The translations under genes and the position numbers were made by a program. Shown piece after piece: positions 1-13,045 of a stretch of DNA of 64,000 bases (positions are counted from its first letter, which is position 1; each line of letters begins with the position of its first letter). Source of the stretch: Porites lobata (Eukaryota > Cnidaria > Anthozoa > Scleractinia > Poritidae). The notes under the pieces are model-generated. The model was not told the origin of the DNA and ran no database searches. It was given only the letters and a program-made list of their open reading frames with translations. The stretch is from assembly GCA_942486035.1 (NCBI GenBank), contig CALNXK010000105.1:1233001-1297000 (forward strand), read 5' to 3'.

Positions 1-555
1 CGACAGCGCGATCAATTAAAATATTTTCGCGATTTCTAGAGCGAATAACAGCATGTCGTGCAAACAAAACGATTCACGATGATCCAGTTGTGTTACGGGT
101 CAAGTGAACACTAACATGTATGTGCCCCACATTTGCTCAGCTTTTTATACTACCGCTGCATCCGGGGATATATTTGGCCTGGCAACGATATCCGTTGGGA
201 AAGTCTGCCAGTGCTAATAAGGTGCTACTCGAATCACGTAATCAGTAATGGTTGCTTCATGGATGAACTGACGTTAAATGCTTTCAAATTAAAGAAGGAA
301 CAGACACAATGCTAAGGAAACGACGCCGAAAAGAAAAACGGCGTTGATATACTCTGACAGTATGAATGGTCACGTCGACAACCAACCTTCTTTAAGGTTC
401 TTTTGTGCTAACAGAGATAGCAAGGGATAAGAAACAAATTTATCAATTCAGTTGTTAAATAGTGAGAGCAGTTTTAGGTAAAGAGAGATCAATTTCACTC
501 TGTACGAAAAAGACAAGACATTTTTGGCGGGAATTCAGCTGCCCACGCACCTCAT

Positions 556-563
556 TGACGTCA
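556..563. promoter_or_regulatory. Perfect CRE octamer
   Basis: TGACGTCA, the palindromic CREB/ATF site, upstream of the ETS gene. Binding is inferred from the motif only. Confidence 0.4.
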
Positions 564-1379
564 TACCATGGCGAGATGGGTCTCATCAGTTACCAAAAGA
601 AGAGAGACTATAAAGGACGAAAATAAAAATGTACGGTGGTTTCCCCACCTTTAATTGTGAAGAGGAACTCATTGCGCTTAAAAAAATTGAAAATTTTTTG
701 CTGGCATTGAAGTTGACTAAGGAACCGAAGGGCATGGATAAAGCCCTATATTTATAGTGAAAGTCAGAGCTTCTCGTGTAGTACAGTAATCAGGAAGAAC
801 TGATATTTATAACATTTCGCAAAAAGAAGGAAGAATCCTTCCGTCATAGGAAAAGTAAGAAGAGTTAAAATAAACCTCAAGCACTCGGACAGATGCAACT
901 GAGCGTGAAAATGTAATTGTTAAAATTTCTTTCAGGGGATTTAAATTCTTGCTTAACTATGCAAAGTAAAATAGAAGCGAACTCGTTAATTCTTTATTCC
1001 TCTTACATTTCAATTCCACGAATTTTAAAGGGAAACAGACCAAGGGATTACAGATATACAATATCACGTATTTTGAGGGCAGGTACCGAAGACTGGGATC
1101 GAATGGCAGAAAGAAAACAATTTTCAGACGATTTGGAGTTTGGTGTGACAAGGAACTGAAATTCCGCATTAAAACTCTTCAATAGCTCACGCACACAACT
1201 CGGATTTCTTCTTGTGTTTATCCTATTTAAGGGTCTGTGACTGTACAAATTTCTACCTGAGTTTTCATCGCATGTTTTAGTATCGTCGCCATAGAAAAAG
1301 TTCAAAATGTAGTTTAATCAATAAAAGAATACTTGTAAACAGATTGTATTTAATGCATAAGTCGTCCATAGGCGCCGTT

Positions 1380-1387
1380 TGACGTCA
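1380..1387. promoter_or_regulatory. Perfect CRE octamer
   Basis: Second TGACGTCA palindrome upstream of the ETS gene. Confidence 0.4.
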
Positions 1388-2802
1388 CAGGCCATCACTT
1401 TGTTGTCATGGCCCATAGCCGGAGGCAACGATTGGCGGTTGGCATTGCATCACATTATAATCACAAATGAGTGGAATATTTTTAAAAGAGGATATCAAAT
1501 GGGCTTAATTACAAACGTGCTTGCAGTGAACTAACATATCACAAGGTGAGGTGCACGATAGACTAAGCACGGCAGCTCCGATGAGAAACTTCTTAAGTTG
1601 AGACAAATTAGCTCTGTTCAGCGACTGAGACACCTCGGACACACTTTTCCTCGCCAACCTTGGCAGTTTATGCGGATTGCATTTTCCTCTTCTGTTTTTA
1701 AAAGACAATCTTGACTCTTTGAGCACAAGTTTATTGAACAGGTAAGTGCTGTCATGCGCAGAAGAAATTTCTAATCCCAAGGAAAAAAAATTAAGGTTTA
1801 TAAATATCTGACAAGGCCCAAAACACCTATATTACTAATTTTGTTACAGTTTTTGTTAAGACATAATTAATGGTTAAAAATGCGATATATTCATTTATTT
1901 GCTCTTTTCATGTCCTAAACATCGTAAATGTGTGGGATCAGTTGAGTATACATCGTGAAACATGTGCGGTTACTGAAACGTAGGATGTCCTAAGTTGCGG
2001 CGTTCAAAAGTTGACTTTTCTGCGGTTTGTGCTCATGATGAATAAAATGCATGTAATTCTTGTATTTCTGAATTTAAAACCCTGCTCGGGGTTATGATCT
2101 TTATGAGATGTAACAGGGCTCCACACAGGGGTGTTCGCTGACGCGTAGCACACGTGTCTGCGCGCGCGAATAGCGCGCGACACTGAATTAGCATACCTTG
2201 TTTTAGCGTTACCATGGGGATGAAAGTATTAATTTTTTTCCAACATGCGCCTCCACTACTCTTAAAATTGACATTTCACCTTACGGTGAATAATCTAAAA
2301 CACCAACGTTTATCTGCAGCAAGTTTGAGCAACGTTATGGTTTGAGAGAAAGACGTCATCTCGTAACAGCGTTTATGCAGAGCTGCATTAATTTTCTGAC
2401 TGCACTGCATTAAGAGCATTATTAACCTCAAAAAACCGCTACAGGATTGGCTAAATGTTCCTGCTCTTCTTAGAAAAAGAATGTCCAGCGGAACTTCCGG
2501 TGGACAGTCACGTCTCAATCATCGATAAGAAAAATATTTATTTTCCCGGTTCACAAAATAAGAAAGTTTATAACCATGTGGGCCATCATTAATTTTAACG
2601 CTTTTTAAAATGGCTATTTTTTGCAGCAGGTTGTGCTAAATTCAGTGCGCTATGATGTCAATAAAGTTTATTGCCTCCTACAGCCATATGTACTGAGTAA
2701 ATTATTAAAGAGTAACGCAACCAATTTTAGCTGTGCCAAAATTTTGCGGAAATTAACTTTGAAATGGATTGAAACTAACGCGTGACAATTGTTTGTTTTT
2801 AG

Positions 2803-5788
2803 CAAAATCGACTTGAGAAAATGGTTGTAAACACAAGTCCCTCAAGCCCGGTAGATGTCGCTTTCGAGGAGCTTTTCGAAGGTAGGTTATAATAATAATC
2901 AACAGCTGGTCTTCGAGCCGTAAAATTATTCGAGCAAACGCCTGTAAACACGCATAAATTATCACGATCCGCTACGTGGGCTAGAATACATTACAAAAAA
3001 TGTCACGCGAGTTCAAGCGTTTAAGAGAAACGAGCATAGTATTGAGAGCTGTGCTTTTTCACGGTCGAGGAAAAAAACATGTAAAGTCACTGCACTGTAG
3101 TGTAATTACCCCTATAACAAGCTCTGGTTGAATGGAGTGTCGACCCCGAAAAATGTGCTGAAACACGACTTCCAGATAAAAATATTGGCTTAAGTGAATT
3201 TATAAATAGAGCTAAGTCATTCAATTGACGTCAATGGCCATGGAGTCTGCCGTGGGATTGGACAAAACCTCGAGCACGTGAGACAGCAATGCGTCACAAA
3301 TGCGTTCAGTGGCGTAATTTGTACCACTTCAAATATTCAGACTGTTGATAAGCTGTTATAGTGTTACTCGCTCATTCATTCATAACACGTCCGTCCTTGC
3401 ATCTTTCTCTCACGCGACAATCCCGACGAGACCGCTCAATCGAGTCACAGAAACGGTAGGTTAAAGTTTTCACACTTCAACAATGATAGGTAATTGGGCC
3501 TCAGCTCGAGTCTGACGACCACAACGCGCAATTTGAGGATACTCCCGTTTTGTTTAAGAAGAATATGTGCCGACTACGCAGAAACCATCACCCTCGTGTG
3601 GTGGGAATTCGAAAATAATACGTCAGCTCTATTAGCCCGCCACGCCTCCTGGGAGATTGACAGGCACGCGGTTAAAAACTTGTCCACTAAAAATTTTATT
3701 TCTCATTTCTCTCCACAGTTATCCCGGAGTTAAAGATGTTCACCCCCGCACAAGTTGTACCAGGTAATCAACCGTATACAGTGTCGTCTTGCTTATATCC
3801 CTGAACAACAACCCACGTACTGAATAGGGTGAATTTTCGCGCGCATAAGAGCAGACAGTGGATCACTGCGGCTTTTTTTAAACACAGTTTAAAAAACTCA
3901 TTTTTGACTTTATCCTATACGGCGGTGGTACTATTAGTTGCAGTAAGGAGTAATTTGTAGAAGAATCATATGTAGTCTTTTAGTTTCTTGGTTACAAAAC
4001 AGCGGAAGTCAAAGAAAGTTAAGTATTCAGGCCCACGTAAAAAAATAACGCCATCAGTTAAAATTTGACAAATCTAAAAAAACATAGTACGAGACTCATT
4101 AAGACCTGAAATAGACTTAATGTAGTTGTCATGAAAAAAAAAAGATAGTAGATAAGAAGAAAATAAATCCACGGGTGCCCTCAATGATTAATCGAATCGT
4201 GTCATAGGTACGCAAGGTTACCGACAAGCAACGTTAACAATTTAAGGTGGGCGGTTGTGGTTTTGTTCATCAAAATATAGTTTTGGCCTCTTAGCGATTC
4301 CTCAGAATAGCTGTAGGCGCTCAAAAAAGCGCTCTTGTATGCGCTGTAACTCGGCTTATATTTCACTGGAGTTTTAATGTTACTTTCACTTTCTAGTAAA
4401 GAAACATTGCCTTAAATGTCCATTTCTTTTTATATAGGTGCCGACCACGCGGACCAAGATAAGCTAATGGCTGGATCTCTGGGCCTTGAGGAAGGTAATA
4501 CGTCGTTTATTTACCTGCAATAATTTACATATTGACAAGCGAGGTTAAACCAGCTGAGCGTAGAAAGTAAGGATTTTCAAAGCCGTGTTTATACTTTATA
4601 TTAAAATACTTGCTTGCCTCGATAGCCGGCCAATCCCTGTGAAAACGAAACTGCTTCTATGTATTTAGTAGATCACAAAGAACGAAGAGAAACGTGCCAA
4701 AAAAACTTCTAAGTTTTAATTAACTAAACAAAGAAAATTCAAAATTCTTTCTTCTTTTCACATTTACAATTCAATTAGTTGGTAAGCGCGCTCAAGTCTA
4801 ACAGATATTTACTTTCATTTCTATAGCTCGTATGTACAAAAGCGAGCCAGACTTGCGGATCAAGAGTGAAACATTTGGACCTTCAACTCATACCTCTTTC
4901 ACCGAGGTCTCCAACTGGTTACACTGTAGCATGCAGTTGGGGGACACGCGAAGTCACTCACAAACACGAGATCCTTTCCTTGCGCGCGATCAATACGCCT
5001 TCCAAGAGCAGATGGACAACTTAGAGTGGAGGCCGCCGGTGCTTCAAGCCATGGCTTTGATCAAACAAGAAACCAACTCTGAAATAGACGAGATGCTGAT
5101 TAATCAGGCCCAGAACGTTTGTCAAGTGGGTGGTCGACGAGAAGCGAGTGAAAGCCAATGTAAAGTGTTCATGCCTTCCTTTTGGGACGCTCAGCTCGTG
5201 AACGACTGTGAGCCCTGGTACGATCTGGACACTAGTCCCTTCTCTCGCGAGAAACCGTTCTACAGCGGGCTGAAAAACGGCTTCGTAAAAAGCGACTTCA
5301 GCGACAACTTTTTCAAAGACCCTGAATTCAAGAAAGATAACAGCGACATGACACAAATGTCACTGGAGCGAGACTCCGAGAGCCCCGCGAGTTTCTCAAG
5401 CGTAGACAGCCCGCCCGACTTCGCGTGGAGCCCCGCGCGACGAACAGATGAGAGGACTTTCAGTTCAACAGAACACAAGAAATTCGCGATGCACAAGCAT
5501 AAGACAAGCTTTAAGAAGTCTGGTCGCCCACGGCTATGTCAATATCTACTAGAGTTGTTAGAAAATCCTGACAAATACGCCTACATGATTGACTGGGTAG
5601 ACAAAGAGAAAGGAGTGTTCAAGTTCATCAACTCTGCCGAGGTGGCGCGCATGTGGGGCCGAAGACGAAACAAGCCCTCAATGAAGTACGAGAATTTCGC
5701 TCGGTCACTGCGAACATACATCGCCAAAGGAATTCTTACGAAACCTCGCAGCAAACTCGTGTACCAGTTCGCTAAGTTCAAGAGCTGA
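2803..5788 (+). CDS. ETS-domain transcription factor (ESE/PDEF-like)
   Basis: Sequence-specific nuclear transcription factor. Four coding exons join in frame: 2803-2881 (ATG at 2821), 3719-3763, 4438-4494 and 4827-5788 (TGA 5786-5788). Every intron is GT-AG and phase 1, giving 374 residues. The ETS domain fills the C-terminus, about residues 288-372 (5525-5785). It keeps the tryptophans in IDWVDKEKGVFKF and MWGRRR and both recognition-helix arginines (ARSLR, residues 347 and 350). The usual first tryptophan of the domain is cysteine (LCQYLLELL), and the common YYY after the arginines is TYI. The KGILTKP stretch is closest in memory to SPDEF and ESE factors. A basic linker with SGRPR, resembling an AT-hook core, precedes the domain. 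Two psi-KxE sumoylation motifs occur (IKSE, K67; IKQE, K134). No Pointed domain is visible. The family call is firm; the subfamily is tentative. Confidence 0.88.
3201..3455 (+). promoter_or_regulatory. Candidate internal promoter and leader exon of the ETS gene
   Basis: Intron 1 contains TATAAATA (3201-3208), a perfect CRE TGACGTCA (3226-3233) and a CACGTG E-box (3275-3280). A good splice donor (AACG|GTAGGT) follows at 3456. A transcript starting here could splice into 3719, where an in-frame ATG (3736) would give a different N-terminus beginning MFTPAQVVP. The motifs are seen; promoter use is inferred. Confidence 0.4.
3719..3763 (+). CDS. 45-nt frame-neutral exon of the ETS gene
   Basis: Bounded by CTCTCCACAG and GTAATC. 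It enters and leaves in phase 1, so the reading frame is kept whether it is included or skipped. It adds 15 residues (VIPELKMFTPAQVVP) and contains an ATG at 3736 that could start a shorter isoform. Constitutive and cassette use cannot be told apart from sequence alone. Confidence 0.6.
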
Positions 5789-5822
5789 AAGTTCCAAACA
5801 AGAACCGCCAGTGTCAACACCC

Positions 5823-5828
5823 AATAAA
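5823..5828 (+). terminator. Polyadenylation signal of the ETS gene
   Basis: AATAAA 35 nt after the stop codon; a second AATAAA follows near 5846. Confidence 0.6.
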
Positions 5829-5859
5829 TAAAAAGAAAAGAAAGAATAAACACTCTTGC

Positions 5860-8800
5860 TTAGTTCAACATGCAAGGGAACAAGAAAAGCAACGCAGGTC
5901 CTTGCCACGTCCCATCAGAGTTGAAGAAATTGACGCAAAGAGTTGAATTTTCATGGACAAGAGCTTCGGAGACTTTTCAATAGGTCTGAACTGAACTACT
6001 GAACTGAGTTTTTTTCAATTATAGAAAAATGAGAACACGTCTTATAGAGTAGTACGAACTAGGAGAGCGCCAAGGCCTAAATAGAGAATTTTTGTGTATC
6101 GTTTCAAATTAGCAAACTTAAATTTCGAGATGTTTTTATTCTAAAATAAGAAAGCACCTCTTATACAGTCTTTCGTGTTAAGTTGTGTTATTTTCGTGTT
6201 CCACCTAAAGGAAACTTTACAAATTGTTAACGTAGAAAATTAAGAAGAAATAATGAGTGAATCAGAGTCATCAACTTCCCCCATTCGTTGAGTCATCTCC
6301 ACGGTAAAAAAGCCATACAGAAGTGTGTGCCAGACAGCATAACACATTGATATAGTGCTTGCTTAAATAAAGTCAAGCGAACAGTATTTACTATGTAAAA
6401 ACACACAACAATCATTGAGATTCTGACCATGTCAGACTTTGTGTTATTAGCGTGAAGTTTTTCAATTTTTAGCTTTCGCATAATTCTTCAAAAAAAAAGG
6501 TAAACCAGCTGGCCAGTTTGCTCGTCGAAACAAGGTCTTATATAAAATTGAAAACTGAAAACCTCAATATTTCCATGGTAAATATATTTACCACAAACAA
6601 CATCACTGCCAATTCCTGCTTCGTAGAGTTAGAAAAACATTGCATCTAACTATAATTCGTGACAGTGAACGAAAGGGTAACAATTTCTAGTAAAGGCACG
6701 TGTATTTAGTGGAAAAGTAGTGAAGCAAGAGGTTTAACTTTACATAGAATGTGATTTTTAAATGAGTTATTAATATTTGACATTGCAGAGTTTTATAAAA
6801 AGTAATATTTGAAATTTTATTATCTTATAAAAAAGGTAACATATATATTTGTATGGCAGAAAAACAAGGCAATAAAATCGAAAAAGAGTGTTACAAAACT
6901 GTGCTTGCATTCTCTATATCAACTCGTGGTTTTAATGCCCATTAGTGGCAGTTTGCGTTTTTTGTCGGTCACGCAGCCCTGGCTAAATGTTTCATAACAA
7001 TTTTATCTAAGCCCTCAATAAACAGCATCGTTTTTTTTTTTCGATATTTTTTAAGGACACGTTTAGAACAAGGTTTATAAAAAGGCTCGTCAGTCTGATG
7101 AACTTTAAAAGAATAACAAATTAATGACCATACCTCCCTTAATTCGGTGGGTTTAACTAAACTGCACATCTGAAAGGAATAGTATTTATAAATAACACTG
7201 ATAAGTAATCTCATTTAAAAAAAAACCGATTCACGAATTTTAGGAGGGCCGGATAAAATGAAATTTCAGTTTTTACAAAGGAAATGAAATGATTATTCCA
7301 TCACTGATAAGCGCTAGTATCAAAGAAATGGAGATCGCAAAATACGCCCATTTTTAAACACGGTCTGGAAGTTCTTCTTCGCATTATCATAAGTAACACA
7401 GTCAAAATATCAGAGAATCACCAAAAATTGTGTTCTTCTTGTCAAAAAAGGTTTATTATGAAACTTATTCTCTACCATCTTGATTCACCTATCAAAAGAT
7501 AAACCTATGTTTAGTATACACTTCTGGGAGATTCTATAATCCAACCAATACCAGTTTGTGCTAAGCTACTAAGGTACTTTTCCGCTGTTTTGGAAATGTC
7601 AGAAGATACCATGGAGTCCAGTACGCTATGCCCTAAAGTAGAACAACAGAGAAAATGGCGCGCTAAATAGGCAACAAAAGGCTATTTGTTACTTGGCCCA
7701 GAATAGGTTCCTAAGTTTGGCGTGACAGGTCTAATTGCGGAGACGAACTTCATTCAGTCAGTCTAACGTCATTGTTTTACTTGTCCCAGATCTAAATTTA
7801 TCTAGTCCTTACATGTAACCAAAACACAACATGCATTGGCTGTCATCAGGATCCAAACTTGAAGTGGGCTTGCCAGAAAAAAAGGAAGAGTCATCCAAGG
7901 CTTTTACTAAAATGACGCGAAGATCTAGAAAGCCGCGTGTGACTCGCGTGACAGAAATTCCCGCGAGACCTCCTCGCAAGACCGGAAGATTTAAGCTCTA
8001 CGGCAACACCCGGTGTTTTTAATTTTCCTTTCCGTTTGAAAACAAAAGAAACTACTAAAGTGTTGTCATATTAAGGCATTTGAAATAATATTGCTACAAT
8101 AAGACATATTTCGTATTTCCTATACAGTCTAATAGCCCGGATATTACGTCAAAGGGAAGTCCGGTTCTTTCTAAATGACTATTCGACCATCAGGGGAAGT
8201 TATCGTTTGATTGAACATCTCTTTAAAAAAAAGTTTGTTCTGCTTTCTATTTCTATAAATCAGTGATACTATGAATAAAGCAATAAAATTTTCACAGTGA
8301 TTAAAGATTGGGTATCTACGGTAAATACAAATATCTAAATAATCTCTTATTGCATTTGACCAAGTGAGACTGGTCCTTTTTGTTTGCAAATAACTAACTG
8401 CACAGCACTCGTTTAAGATACACAAGACTAGACCCTTGATGTTCTACTTTGTTTTCAAATTGAATTGAAGGGCAAGACTGGGCAAGCAGCTTACAGACAC
8501 TTTGTACTTAAATGAAATTATGTAGAAAACCCTGTTCTTGTTACCCAAACCCGTATTCATTAGTGAAAAAGTTTCATCAGCTTGTGCAAAGGCAAATTTA
8601 GGACAGACGTTTTGAAGTGTACGAGCACATAAATCGTTCCTGTCCTTGAAAACCTGTCAAGAAAGTCTGTAAGTTCAAAAGGACTTTGTAAATGTCATCA
8701 GTCGCTGGTGCACGGATATATTCCTTTATTGCATGAAATTTTTAAAACCAATGAACTGGGGAGATAGTGGTCGTGCAATATTTCCTTAACAGCCGGATGC

Positions 8801-11800
8801 TGCGTTGGTGAAACGCAAAAACAAATTGTCTCATTTCGATAAAGCCCCATTTATCGAACACTTAAAAACAGAGTAAAGAAAAACTGACGACACTATAGAA
8901 ATGCGACAATGATCTCTTAAACAGCAGTGCTTGATAAGTGAAAATACAGAATAGCATTTGACACGTTTCGGAAGCTACTGTACTCTGCTGTGATATTGCC
9001 TCAAGGGCATATCATTTCTGCTCTGTTGTGAACATGAATCTAGCTATTGCAGAAATTTTGGGATTTCTCCCCCTGAAAGAGATAAATAGAAAGTAAACTC
9101 TGTGAGTTACGGGTGGTGTGCTGGCATAGGACTCCTCGAGGAGGTAGGAAAACGAAAACCTTTGTTTTAAAGTCACTAAGAACATCAAAACCTTTCAATA
9201 GCTTACTCATCAAAATTTTACCAAATTCAAATAAATCCTATTTTTAGGTTTTCTTTTTATTAGCTTATTGGCTTTTTAAGGTATTAAAGTATAAGCTTTC
9301 CAGGTTTGTGTACAGCTACTTAATGGGAGGGGCAAGCCATAAGAGCAACCAAACCCTGCCACCTGCACTGAACAGCCTAGTCTAAGTCATATTTACCCGT
9401 TGTGTTTGTTGATGAGAGGACCGTACGCGTCTTTATAAGGCAGGTGGTCAGTTTTCTGGCGAAAAACAGGAGAGCAGAAACTAATTGTTCTCACTACAAA
9501 TCGGTGTGAACTCTTAATTATAGGCGTGAACCAGCAGTACTGTTGATGTTATTGTGCTCCAACGGCGAGGTGCATTGAGCATCAATTTCACCCTTTTGTC
9601 TTCAAAAACGTTCCAAAAGGAAAAGACTTTCCCTGTCATAAAATTAAATAACTTTTGAATAAGAGGTAAAATATGTTCTTAATAATAAATAGTAAAACAG
9701 GAAAGAACCGCTCATCAGCTTTCACGTAATGTTTAGTCATATTTTACATGTTTCAAGACCTCACGCCCATACAACACTTGGGATGAAAGCAACGCTTAAC
9801 CTTATCTTTCGGTACAACCTTTGCTAATGTTTCTTGAGATGTCGCCTACGTGACAAAGTTTTAGCCCCTGGCAATTTCAACGTCACCTAACAAAAAAAGG
9901 CTGCCAAGAAGTAAATCTAAAAACAGCATCGAAAGGTTGGGCAGTGGCATTAGCTCATGGCAAAAGCATCTTCTTCCTGTTTACATTTGTCTCTTGCAGA
10001 ATTATCATACGCTAACTAATAAGGCCATTAAGTAAACCTCGGCTGAGCCGCAGGTGTTTGGTGGAACCCAAGGTTGTATTCTGCCTGGTGAATGATCTCC
10101 AAAACGAAAAACACGTTACATATGAGCTGAAGCAGGCAGATGATAGAATTGCCTTGACCGGTATGAGGGCTTAAAAAAGTCAATCCAAAGGTCGACCCAC
10201 TCACTTGAGACAGAGAAACCCTGATATTATCAGCTTTAAGGTGATCTAAAAATGCTTGGTTTAATTATCTTATTCAATTCCTTTTCTAAGGCACAGTCGC
10301 AAAAACCCACGTCTTAGTGAAAAACACACGCTAAAATAATGAACGTACAAATGCGCACAGAATGCTGGCCTTTCAACAGCAAGATAAAGGTCGACGTCAG
10401 TTTCATTCTCCAAGGTGTCACATCATAATCCGGGGTTTTAGAGCGATTTACTAATAACACTGTAAAATGTTTTAGTCAACTTCTTTCGTACAAGACGTCC
10501 TTCGTCCATGACACGTTGTCAGTTTTTAATCATGATATTCTAGTGCAGCTCTGTTCCTTCAAGATAGATTTAGTTCTTCGGACTGCATCTGTATGGATGG
10601 AGCGCGCTGCAACTAACAATTTGCAAAACAATCAATAATTGTTTTTCTTATTTTCATACAAGCATAGTGCTGATGGAAAATTGGAATTGAATAAACCACT
10701 GTTTGAAAATTTTTCTATGGGTGTTTTTGATCCAGTCTGTAGCTGATTGGGGAAATAACGTGAGAAGAAATAAGTAATAGTAAGTAGAGACTACGTACGG
10801 AGAGCTGATGAGTGGCGATAATTAAGCTGGCTGTTAATGTCAGACATATGTACTGAATACTTAATTAAATCTTAATTCACCTTTCCCATGTCTGTGTAAA
10901 AAGTATTGATATACGCGAGAGAACGTTTAGTTCATTTTCAATTTATAAAAAGGTCTAAAACAAGGTACAATGACTCAATTATTCCCCAGGGTTTTATAAG
11001 GCATGAACTGTATATCTTTCCAGTATGTTTCATTCGTCGCACGAGCTTCGTAAGTAACAACTACCACAGTTTTAAAAATACAATCCGTAAGGGAGACTTT
11101 TCTTTGAAATTTAATCGCTCAATTTATTCATAATGAGTCAAACGTTACGTCTAAATGCTGTATACCATATTTAAAACAAGATCATGAAAGGCGTCAACAG
11201 CGTTACGAACGCAGTCGTTTCAGTCCTGTCTTCAGTGGCTATCTTCAGCTACATGTAAAGCGCTATTTCTATGATGGTCTAATTTAACGGCATATATTTT
11301 CGGTGTCTCATCTCATTCTTTGTTAACTTCACAACACGATGTTCATGACACTCGGTTCCGACTTGATATTTGTTATGTAAGTGGCAAGCTCTTTATTCAA
11401 AACATTTACTTCAGTTAGCGCTGTGTGACGAAGATTCCGCTCTCTGCAAGAGCTTCTCTTATCTGTTTTTGTATAAAATGGATCAACATGACGAATAATT
11501 TTAAGTAAACTCAAGCATAAAGTATAATACTTCTAAAAATCTGAATTTTAATGGCCCAAAACTGCCTAACCGTAAGATGCCCTCCGATTCGTTGCGTGTA
11601 GAAAGTCATCATTAACGCTGTCGCGTATTCTGTCTTAAGGGCTGTTGTTTTTTAGGTACAATTGATTTGACGATGGTCAAGTTATTATTGCTTTCCTAAT
11701 GAGAAAAGGCTGCCTTTCGATTTTAAGAGTATCCAGTTTTCGATATATATGGAAAGAAAGCTAGTTGTGCACGACATTTATGTATTGCACTTCAACTGAG

Positions 11801-12090
11801 ACTCTGCATGGAAATACAATTTCAGGGCATTTGCCATTGAGGCACCATCCCTGCAAATGTATAAACCCTAGTATCGTTCGTTACAACACGGAAAAATCTT
11901 AAAATCGTAAATGCTGTACTATAAAGGACTTCGCACATACAATTCTAACTGAAGTAAGTTTAGATAGTAATTTAAAACTTGAAGGATTGGCCAGAAAGTT
12001 TGTCCCAAGATTTATATGCGTCCTTCATTCATGTGTACATCTCTCCTCCCTGGATTACCTTTTGGATTATTAAACAAGTCTAATTCTGTT
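5860..12090. other. Gene-poor intergenic DNA
   Basis: AT-rich unique-looking sequence. No exon chain, domain or clear repeat was recognised. A 63-codon ORF at 7831-8022 is rich in Arg, Lys and Pro (motifs such as RKPRVTRVTEIPARPPRK) but has no partner exons or known domain, so I leave it uncalled. Confidence 0.4.
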
Positions 12091-12091
12091 C

Positions 12092-12222
12092 CCAGTTGTT
12101 AATGCTATAACGTCCATGGAAAATCTAGTGGATAATGCAATTTATTCCCCTAATATTTATTTACTGGAAAGCGATTTATCAGGTGGATAGCCGTGTACAA
12201 CCCAACTTCTACAACTGGCGCC
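12092..12222. mobile_element. Ancient degenerate copy of the GGATAGC-palindrome MITE
   Basis: Ends recall the better copy at 23613-23763: CCCAGTTGTT on the left and ACAACTGGCGCC on the right. The inner part retains ACTGGA..GATTTAT..GGTGGATAGC at the same relative order. Heavily diverged. Confidence 0.45.
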
Positions 12223-12599
12223 AGATGTACAGCATTTTATATCTCAATATGACTTGCATAGTCAGGAACACTGCCACATTTTCCTTGGTACATCAGAAGA
12301 CATTAATCTTTATGGTTTAAACCGTACTTTGGAGTCGTCAACAGTGTATCCATGTTCGTCTGAGCTGATAGTTGTCAAGTTCAACTGCTTGCAAGGGCGC
12401 ACCCTATATTAGCTAAGTCGATACAGGCAGAGCCGCTCGTAACCACTAAAAAAATAGGGAATTTACATAGCACACAATTTTAACTCTAAGTTACGATCGT
12501 AACAACTATCCATGTATAGTGAGGAGCCTTCTAAGTCGAAACTTAGAGCAAAGAAAGGTTTGACCCAGTTTATCGTCTTTCCTTTGGACAGATTTTTCC

Positions 12600-12750
12600 C
12601 CCCATGGATTACCTTTTAAGCCGGATGAAACCATTCTACGCTTACCTATACAGCATTTCCTATCTCAAGCTGAACATGGCAACATTGCCCATTTTCCTTA
12701 AGACACTCTCCGTGGGTTAAACACATGACGCTTTGGAGCCTTTAAGGTCA
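12600..12750. repeat. Diverged duplicate of 12045-12345
   Basis: Shares an ordered set of short matches with 12045-12345: ATGGATTACCTTTT, ACAGCATTT, ATCTCAA, CACATTTTCCTT/CCCATTTTCCTT, GGTTTAAAC/GGGTTAAACAC and CTTTGGAG. The spacing is shortened. Looks like an old repeat or segmental duplication. Confidence 0.35.
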
Positions 12751-13045
12751 TAAAGGGCTCAAACTAAGAAAAACAAACGTCAACTATTTAACGCGTTTCT
12801 CACTCATTCGTTCTCCCTCCTTTGCTTGCTTTGCTTCTGTTTGAACATAAAATCACGAAGTGGTGCTTAAGGAGAAAAAAAAGGACCTAAAATGGTGGAA
12901 AGTGAAATTAGACAGCAATCCAACTAGACTAAAATGCCTCCTCTATCGACACCTCCTTACCAAAACTAAGCACAATAAAATCCTCTTGATCCAAGAGTAA
13001 CATCAAACCCCAACAACTTCACCACCAATTGTGCCCCCACGCAAG

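Larger units (their letters stand above)
1..2802. other. Upstream region of the ETS gene; no gene recognised
   Basis: No open reading frame here is convincing; the longest are under 100 codons. The stretch probably holds the distal promoter and a non-coding 5' exon of the ETS gene, because the first coding exon at 2803 is preceded by a splice acceptor. Two perfect cAMP-response-element octamers (TGACGTCA) lie at 556-563 and 1380-1387. I could not place the upstream non-coding exon. Confidence 0.5.

Noticed and set aside
5021..5908. Minus-strand ORFs of 67-111 codons
   Set aside because: Antisense shadows of the last ETS exon and its 3' UTR.
7831..8022. 63-codon basic ORF
   Set aside because: Composition is gene-like but there is no domain, partner exon or regulatory context; left uncalled.
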